A stretch of 64,000 nucleotides of DNA, from positions 248,001 through 312,000 of the forward strand of contig JAHBUS010000002.1 in NCBI GenBank assembly GCA_019637955.1, read 5' to 3'. A program made the translations under genes and the position numbers. The DNA comes from Pseudobdellovibrionaceae bacterium (GTDB lineage Bacteria > Bdellovibrionota > Bdellovibrionia > Bdellovibrionales > Bdellovibrionaceae). Position 1 is the first letter of the stretch; every line of letters begins with the position of its first letter. The notes beneath the pieces were generated by a model, which saw only the letters and a program-made list of their open reading frames with translations, ran no database searches and was not told the DNA's origin. This document shows, in pieces, positions 59,531 to 64,000 of this stretch.

Positions 59531-60151
59531 TTACCGGCACTTAAAAAGCGGCCTAAAATACTGGGGCTGATGAAAATTCGGCTTCGGCAGCGCGGGCATG
59601 AACTGGCTCCAAAAGCTGCGGTTCGGCGATTTGCCGAGGATCGCGTAGGCGTTGCCCGTGATTTGCGACACGCGGCCGTTCCAGTTCAGATTTTCCAAAG
59701 GCACGGTCATCTCGGCGGTCCAGCCACCCGCTATTTTTTGGGTCGAAATCTTGAGGCCCATGTCGATGCCCTCTTCGAACTTTTTCTTGGGATCATTGAT
59801 TTTCACCTGCAGGGTTTGTCCCAGAGGCGTGACCTCGAATTCGTAGTAAGGAAGATTTTTTTGCGCCGGGTCCGCAACCGAAATAAAAATTTCGACCACG
59901 TCGAACTGGTAAGGATATTCGCCGGGACCGAGAACCGGTTTCGAGTGGATCGTCGGGGTTTTGACTTCGAATCGGGCTTTGAGATTCGTTTTGTCCAAAG
60001 TCCATTGAACGTTCACGGGTTGGCGCAAATCCGTGCCGCGCGTGAAAACCAAACCCAAGGGCGCGCGCGCCGAGGTCGTTTCGCAAGTTTCCGCTTTCGC
60101 GTGGAGAGCGGTCATCATCAGAACGCAGGTTAAGGCGCGAGCGAAAATCAT
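59531..60151 (-). CDS. Secreted CBM9/DOMON-like protein
   Basis: This is a 206-residue protein with a signal peptide (ALTCVLMMTALHAKA). The mature part resembles carbohydrate-binding family 9/DOMON-like beta sandwiches: FDVVEIFISVADPAQKNLPYYEFEVTPLGQTLQVKIND, then GGWTAEMTVPLENLNW and YAILGKSPNRSFWS. Such domains bind sugars or haem at the cell surface. It is seven bases after the FAD oxidase gene on the same strand, suggesting that the two are co-expressed. It abuts the CapA gene, with both stop codons in one short palindrome (CGGTAATTACCG). Confidence 0.7.
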   Translation of the reverse strand: MIFARALTCVLMMTALHAKAETCETTSARAPLGLVFTRGTDLRQPVNVQWTLDKTNLKARFEVKTPTIHSKPVLGPGEYPYQFDVVEIFISVADPAQKNLPYYEFEVTPLGQTLQVKINDPKKKFEEGIDMGLKISTQKIAGGWTAEMTVPLENLNWNGRVSQITGNAYAILGKSPNRSFWSQFMPALPKPNFHQPQYFRPLFKCR

Positions 60152-60158
60152 CGGGTCC

Positions 60159-61625
60159 TCACTTCTTCAAGGGCACGCTCTGGGCGTGTCGGAAAACGTT
60201 CTCGGGATCGTGCTGCGACTTGATTTGCGTCAAGCGGGGAAGGTTGCTTCCCCAGTAAGCCTCGGCCCAGTTCGGAAGATCCATATCGCAGTAGTTGAAG
60301 TAAGCGCGTCCCGACATCGCGGGACGAACCGCCGTGTGAAATTCGCGCATGGTGCGAAGCTTTCCTTCAGTCGAAGCAGGATCGCTCCACTCCATGTAGT
60401 ACTGAAGAGAACAGATCGTGTCCTGACGGTGAACGAAGGCCGTCGCGTCATTGGCGACCGCGCCGACTTCGCCGCCGTAGCTGTCGAACATCACGGCCAC
60501 ACCCGAGGGCAGCGCCTTGAGGAAGTTGGCGCAATCGGATTCGGTCATCACTTTAGACAGGTAGTCGGATTTGGCTTTCATGTAGATCGAAGGGTAAGGG
60601 CCCTCTTCACCGGAAAAGCGGCGAACCGCGCCGATGAACGGAAGCGTCTTGTAGGTCACGCTCGCGGGGGCGGCGACTTTGAAAAGGCTGAGTTCCATTT
60701 GTTGGCGGATCAGAGACTCCGAACCATCACACTGAATCACGCAGCGGATGTTGTAAGTGCCATCTTTGCCCTTTGAGATTTTAAAGAGCGTGTTGATCGC
60801 CTTGGGGGAGTTGGGCGCCCACTGTTGCCAGGTGCGCATCAGGCGGGTGGCCACTTCGGGAGTTGCCGACCAGCTCGCGCCAAAGACGCTGACGTTTTCG
60901 ACTTTGTGAGTTTTGAACGTGAGTTCGGTCACGATGCCGAAACTGCCGCCGCCGGCGCCGCGAATGGCCCAGAACAAATCCGAATTTTCTTGAGCGTTCA
61001 AGGTGAGCAGATCACCCTTGGCATTCACGAGCTTGGCTTCGAGAAGGCTGTCGCAAGCCAGGCCGTACGAACGCGCGAGCAAGCCGAAGCCGCCGCCCGT
61101 GGTGTGTCCGGTCACGCCCACGGTCGGGCAAGAACCCGCGGGAATCGCGCGGCCCTTGGCCGAAATGTGCGCGTAAATCTGACCGAGGGCGCCGCCCGCG
61201 CCGACCGTGACGGTCTCGGCGTTTTGCGACATCGTCATTTTATTCATGGGGCGCACGTCGATCACCAGGCCGGTGGAACTGGAAAAGCCTTCGTACGAGT
61301 GTCCACCGGCGCGCATCGCGAGGGGGATCTCATTGTCACGCGCCCACTGGATCGCCAGCGCCACCGCCTTGGGGGTCGCGCACATCACGCGCACCTTTGG
61401 TGCGACCAGCACGCGTTTATTGTAAATCACCAAGGTCTCTTTGAATTTGGCATCGGTCGGAACGAGGATCTGCCCTTCATTGGGAGGCAAAATCTTGCGC
61501 AGGCTCTCGACCGGTACGGCCGCCCCGTGGGCGCTGGCCAAAAAGAAGGTGTTGGCGAGGGCCGACGTGAAGAGGGTGGAAGAACCAAGGGCACCGGCGA
61601 ATTTGAGAAAATCTCGTCTTTTCAT
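60159..61625 (-). CDS. Tat-exported FAD-linked oxidase (berberine-bridge type)
   Basis: This 488-residue flavin oxidase has a Tat signal (KRRDFLKFAGALGSS), so it should be exported folded with its cofactor. The FAD domain shows RAGGHSYEGF, whose His is a covalent FAD site in this family, and AGSCPTVGVTGHTTGGGFG, whose Cys is the second one. This predicts bicovalent FAD. The BBE C-terminus is present (YFNYCDMDLPNWAEAYWGSNLPRLTQIKSQHDPENVFRHAQSVP). Substrates in the family are sugars, alkaloids or alcohols. The companion CBM9-like gene suggests a carbohydrate, which is inference. Confidence 0.85.
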   Translation of the reverse strand: MKRRDFLKFAGALGSSTLFTSALANTFFLASAHGAAVPVESLRKILPPNEGQILVPTDAKFKETLVIYNKRVLVAPKVRVMCATPKAVALAIQWARDNEIPLAMRAGGHSYEGFSSSTGLVIDVRPMNKMTMSQNAETVTVGAGGALGQIYAHISAKGRAIPAGSCPTVGVTGHTTGGGFGLLARSYGLACDSLLEAKLVNAKGDLLTLNAQENSDLFWAIRGAGGGSFGIVTELTFKTHKVENVSVFGASWSATPEVATRLMRTWQQWAPNSPKAINTLFKISKGKDGTYNIRCVIQCDGSESLIRQQMELSLFKVAAPASVTYKTLPFIGAVRRFSGEEGPYPSIYMKAKSDYLSKVMTESDCANFLKALPSGVAVMFDSYGGEVGAVANDATAFVHRQDTICSLQYYMEWSDPASTEGKLRTMREFHTAVRPAMSGRAYFNYCDMDLPNWAEAYWGSNLPRLTQIKSQHDPENVFRHAQSVPLKK

Positions 61626-61742
61626 AACCCTCAGAAGAGCAAGCCCGGGACCCCGTCTAATGCTTTAAAACGCGGTTCGCGGTCCTCGCCAGAGGGGTCC
61701 GGAGCGCTTTGGGCTTAACGGGTGTCTAAAGATTGGTCGGTC

Positions 61743-61904
61743 TTAGGGGCGGTCTTCGATGAGGCCCAATTCGCGGTAATTTTCGAGCATCTGCAAGTAA
61801 GTCGCGCCGGGTTTAGATTCAATGGCGGTCTCGTCGTTCCCCGAGAGGGACACGAACGGAAAGAGCACCATCGAGAAAAGAAGCAGAATCACGATCTTGG
61901 TCAC
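61743..61904 (-). CDS. Very small secreted peptide
   Basis: A 53-codon frame on the minus strand starts with GTG and encodes a signal-like N-terminus (TKIVILLLFSMVLFPFVSLSG) followed by NDETAIESKPGATYLQMLENYRELGLIEDRP. The hydrophobic stretch and the end suggest a real tiny exported protein between the acyltransferase and FAD oxidase genes. No clear ribosome-binding site is seen. An upstream in-frame KKRLFAWP run would fit a signal peptide N-region but has no normal start codon. I treat it as probable but unproven. Confidence 0.45.
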   Translation of the reverse strand: MTKIVILLLFSMVLFPFVSLSGNDETAIESKPGATYLQMLENYRELGLIEDRP

Positions 61905-61970
61905 GGGCCAGGCGAATAACCGTTTTTTTATGGAGTGGCACCGTCTTTTGCGGGCGCCTGAAAAAATGAC

Positions 61971-62750
61971 TTACGTGCGGACGCGAGCCGCGGGAAGCGA
62001 ATCGTACATCTCCTGCATGAGGGCCCGGATATTTTCGGCTTCGGCCTGGAGCTGCGAGCGGCGCTCGGCTTCGGAGCCCGAGAGGTCCGACTCGTAAAGC
62101 GCGGGCGTATACAGATGCAGCTTCATGTGAAAGTGCGGGATTTTCTTGAGAAGAATCGGCAGGTTCAGCGATCCCGCTTCCATCAGTCCCTGGCCAAAGA
62201 AGCGGCTAAAGGGCATTAAAAAAGCGCCCCACTCGCGCGGCAGCGCCAGTTCGAGGTTCCAGGTTTCGCTCCCGCGGTGAACGGCCAAAAGGATGGGAGC
62301 TTGGGCCCGGATTGCGAGCTCGATAAAGCGGGGCGAGCGGAAGGGCTGAATCTGAGTCAGGTCGCCAAAGAACGTGCGGGCGCCTTCGGGAAAGATCACC
62401 AAGTCCCGGCGCTCACTGCCCAGAAAGTGTTTCAAAAGCTCTTCAAACCCCAAAGGCCGATCGGATTGGGTGACGTACTCGGCCACCGGCTTGGTCAGCG
62501 GGTTTGAATAGAAGAACTTATCGACGACGCCCATCGCGATACGGTCGTCTCCACCGGCCTCGGCGGCCGCCGGGGCAAGAAGCGAGATCGCGGGCACCCA
62601 GCTGATGGGCGTGGCGTGGTTGAGTGCGACCATCAGGCGTGGTTGCTTCATGATTTGTTCAAGTGGAAGATCGGTTTCAAGCTGGCTGGATTCGCAGATC
62701 GACTGGTGCAGGGCTTTTAAGAAGGGGTCAAAGTCCTTCAAAGTTCTCAT
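61971..62750 (-). CDS. PlsC-like acyltransferase with altered catalytic motif
   Basis: This is a 259-residue protein of the glycerolipid acyltransferase fold. Motif III is intact (VIFPEGART, FPEG type). Motif I, normally NHxxxxD, reads NHATPISW here, so the usual Asp is Ser. The enzyme may therefore be inactive or of changed mechanism. Around it are IPHFHMKLHLY and SSQLETDLP. It has no signal peptide. Its ATG and the livF stop share one base, so it belongs to that operon. The function is unknown. Confidence 0.6.
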   Translation of the reverse strand: MRTLKDFDPFLKALHQSICESSQLETDLPLEQIMKQPRLMVALNHATPISWVPAISLLAPAAAEAGGDDRIAMGVVDKFFYSNPLTKPVAEYVTQSDRPLGFEELLKHFLGSERRDLVIFPEGARTFFGDLTQIQPFRSPRFIELAIRAQAPILLAVHRGSETWNLELALPREWGAFLMPFSRFFGQGLMEAGSLNLPILLKKIPHFHMKLHLYTPALYESDLSGSEAERRSQLQAEAENIRALMQEMYDSLPAARVRT

Positions 62751-63457
62751 CAGATCCCCAGGTAACTGCGGCGAACGTCGTCGTTATTCAAAAGTTCCGC
62801 GCCCGACCCCTCGAGCGAAATCAGACCGGTCTCAAGCACATATGCCCGGTGCGAGATTTTGAGAGCCATGCGCGCATTCTGCTCCACCAAGAGAACGGTC
62901 ATGCCCTCTTGATTGACTTTCTGCACGATTTCAAAGATCTGCGCGACCACGCGGGGCGCGAGTCCCAGCGAAGGCTCATCGAGCAGCAAGACTTCGGGGC
63001 GTCCCATCAGCGCGCGCGAGATCGCGACCATCTGCTGTTCGCCTCCCGAAAGCGTGCCCGCCAGTTGCGAGCGGCGCTCGGCGAGGCGCGGAAAGAGCCC
63101 GTAACATTTTTCGATGTCTTTTTTGATCTCGGCTTTGTCCGAACGGAAGTAAGCCCCCATCTCGAGGTTTTCAAAAACGCTCATCAGCGGAAACACGCCA
63201 CGGCCTTCGGGCGATTGGCACAGACCCATGGGCGCGCGCTGGTGCGCGGGCACGCGGGTCAAATCTTGGCCTTTGAGCGTGATCATGCCGGTCGACGGAA
63301 TCACGCCCGAGAGCGCCTTGAGCGTGGTCGTTTTGCCCGCGCCATTGGCGCCGATCAGCGAAACGACCTCGCCTTTGTCCACTTTGAACGAGATGCCCTT
63401 GATCGCGTGGCAGGAGTCGTAACTGACATTGAGGTTTTTAACGTCGAGAATGCTCAT
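62750..63457 (-). CDS. livF: Branched-chain amino-acid ABC transporter ATPase LivF
   Basis: This 235-residue ABC ATPase belongs to the LivF branch of high-affinity branched-chain amino-acid transporters. Walker A is GANGAGKT. The signature LSGGEQQMVAISRALM, Walker B LLLDEPSLGLAP and switch LLVEQNARMALKISHRAYVLETG are typical. It overlaps livG by four bases. The binding protein and permease genes are outside the window, so the substrate is a family inference. Confidence 0.9.
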   Translation of the reverse strand: MSILDVKNLNVSYDSCHAIKGISFKVDKGEVVSLIGANGAGKTTTLKALSGVIPSTGMITLKGQDLTRVPAHQRAPMGLCQSPEGRGVFPLMSVFENLEMGAYFRSDKAEIKKDIEKCYGLFPRLAERRSQLAGTLSGGEQQMVAISRALMGRPEVLLLDEPSLGLAPRVVAQIFEIVQKVNQEGMTVLLVEQNARMALKISHRAYVLETGLISLEGSGAELLNNDDVRRSYLGI

Positions 63458-64000
63458 GCCTCATCCACTCCCAAATAGGCCTCGATGACTTTCGGTGAAG
63501 ATTGCACGACTTGCGGCGTTCCTTGTTCGATCTTCACGCCGTGATCCAAGACCACGATGCGTTCACAGATGCCCATGACGAGCTTCATGTCGTGTTCGAT
63601 CAAAAGAACGGTCAGCGAGAACTCTTGGCGGATTTTCGCGATGAGTTCCATCAGATTGTGGGTTTCTTTGTGGTTCATGCCGGCCGCGGGCTCATCGAGG
63701 CAGATCATCTTGGGCCCCGTCGCCAGCGCGCGCACGATTTCGAGTTTGCGCTGTTCGCCGTAAGGCAGAGTGCCCGAGGACCAGTCTTTCTTGCCTTCGA
63801 GACCGAAAATATCCAAGAGGTGGCGGGCGCGTTCGTATTGTTCGGACTCGAGCTGACGGAAGTTTTTGGTTTCAAATACGGGCGCCATCAAACCGTAGCG
63901 GGCCAGGTGGCTGCCGGCGACGAGCACGTTTTCAATCACCGAGAGATCGCGGAAGAGGCGGATATTCTGAAAGGTGCGGGTCAATCCCTGACGTGCGATC
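63454..64000 (-). CDS. livG: Branched-chain amino-acid ABC transporter ATPase LivG (cut by window end)
   Basis: This is the C-terminal part of the LivG-type ABC ATPase. ARQGLTRTFQNIRLF, typical of LivG, opens at the window end, followed by the signature LPYGEQRKLEIVRALA, Walker B MICLDEPAAGMN and the LIEHDMKLVMGICERIVVLDHG switch region. The frame is open to base 64000, so the start and Walker A lie outside. It overlaps livF by four bases. Confidence 0.9.
   Translation of the reverse strand, partial: IARQGLTRTFQNIRLFRDLSVIENVLVAGSHLARYGLMAPVFETKNFRQLESEQYERARHLLDIFGLEGKKDWSSGTLPYGEQRKLEIVRALATGPKMICLDEPAAGMNHKETHNLMELIAKIRQEFSLTVLLIEHDMKLVMGICERIVVLDHGVKIEQGTPQVVQSSPKVIEAYLGVDEA

Noticed and set aside
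61722-61919. A 65-codon plus-strand frame in the gap before the acyltransferase gene
   Set aside because: It has no signal or motif and lies opposite the better supported tiny secreted frame on the minus strand.
61934-61952. TGGCAC...TTTTGC considered as a sigma-54 promoter
   Set aside because: The GG to GC spacing is 11, not 10, and no plus-strand gene follows.

Overview
The window reads as one contiguous stretch of a compact, GC-rich Gram-negative chromosome. The most likely source is a high-GC relative of Bdellovibrio (Bdellovibrionota). That placement is inference. It rests on the flagellar gene order flgB-flgC-fliE-fliF-fliG-fliH-fliI-fliJ-motE-like-fliK-flgD-flagellar operon protein-flgE, on a sigma-54-type promoter ahead of that cluster, on an outer-membrane lipid transport operon (mlaD/F/E), and on an unusual number of secreted lipoproteins, proteases and beta-propeller proteins. 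I see no rRNA, tRNA, CRISPR array, insertion sequence or prophage. No gap between genes exceeds 300 bases.

Layout. 1-6 kb: the end of transketolase, an amino-acid racemase, a lipoprotein gamma-glutamyltransferase, a short-chain dehydrogenase, a 7-TM protein, a hemerythrin and a small secreted protein. 6-9 kb, minus strand: a secreted beta-propeller, a thioredoxin-like protein without CXXC and an unknown secreted protein. 9-13.5 kb: poly(A) polymerase, an alpha/beta hydrolase, a DEAD-box helicase with an RGG-like tail and a secreted unknown. 13.5-20 kb: a large lipoprotein subtilase, a lipoprotein beta-propeller, mutY and an agmatinase-family gene, closed by two large palindromes. 20-25.5 kb, minus strand: a signalling cluster (cNMP-domain protein, NtrC-type regulator, atypical histidine kinase, HAD hydrolase, murein-peptide carboxypeptidase). 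25.5-36.4 kb: glmU-glmS, an orphan substrate-binding protein, an MltF-type lytic transglycosylase, tdk, an outer-membrane barrel, periplasmic carbonic anhydrase, trmFO, a DciA-like gene and a periplasmic peroxiredoxin. 36.5-39.3 kb, minus strand: mlaD-mlaF-mlaE plus a lipoprotein.

39.5-55.6 kb holds the flagellar cluster, all on the plus strand. It opens with a good GG-N10-GC sigma-54 promoter, an AMIN/TPR secreted protein and a degenerate enhancer-binding-like protein. The MS-ring, C-ring, export ATPase, hook-length and hook-scaffold genes follow. Many of these genes overlap or abut, which implies translational coupling. 55.7-64 kb: a secreted HEXXH plus propeller-like protein with a partner, a CapA-type phosphoesterase, a DOMON/CBM9-like protein, a Tat-exported FAD oxidase predicted to carry bicovalent FAD, a tiny secreted peptide, an acyltransferase-like protein and livF-livG (cut by the window end).

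The points most worth a second look are these: a GAFTGA-less enhancer-binding-protein relative inside the flagellar operon; a GCGAAAC/GTTTCGC stem found ahead of both fliE and flgE; two GGTGCC palindromes that carry the stop codons of two convergent genes; and a histidine kinase whose ATP-binding domain has lost its lid and G2 box next to an intact sigma-54 regulator.
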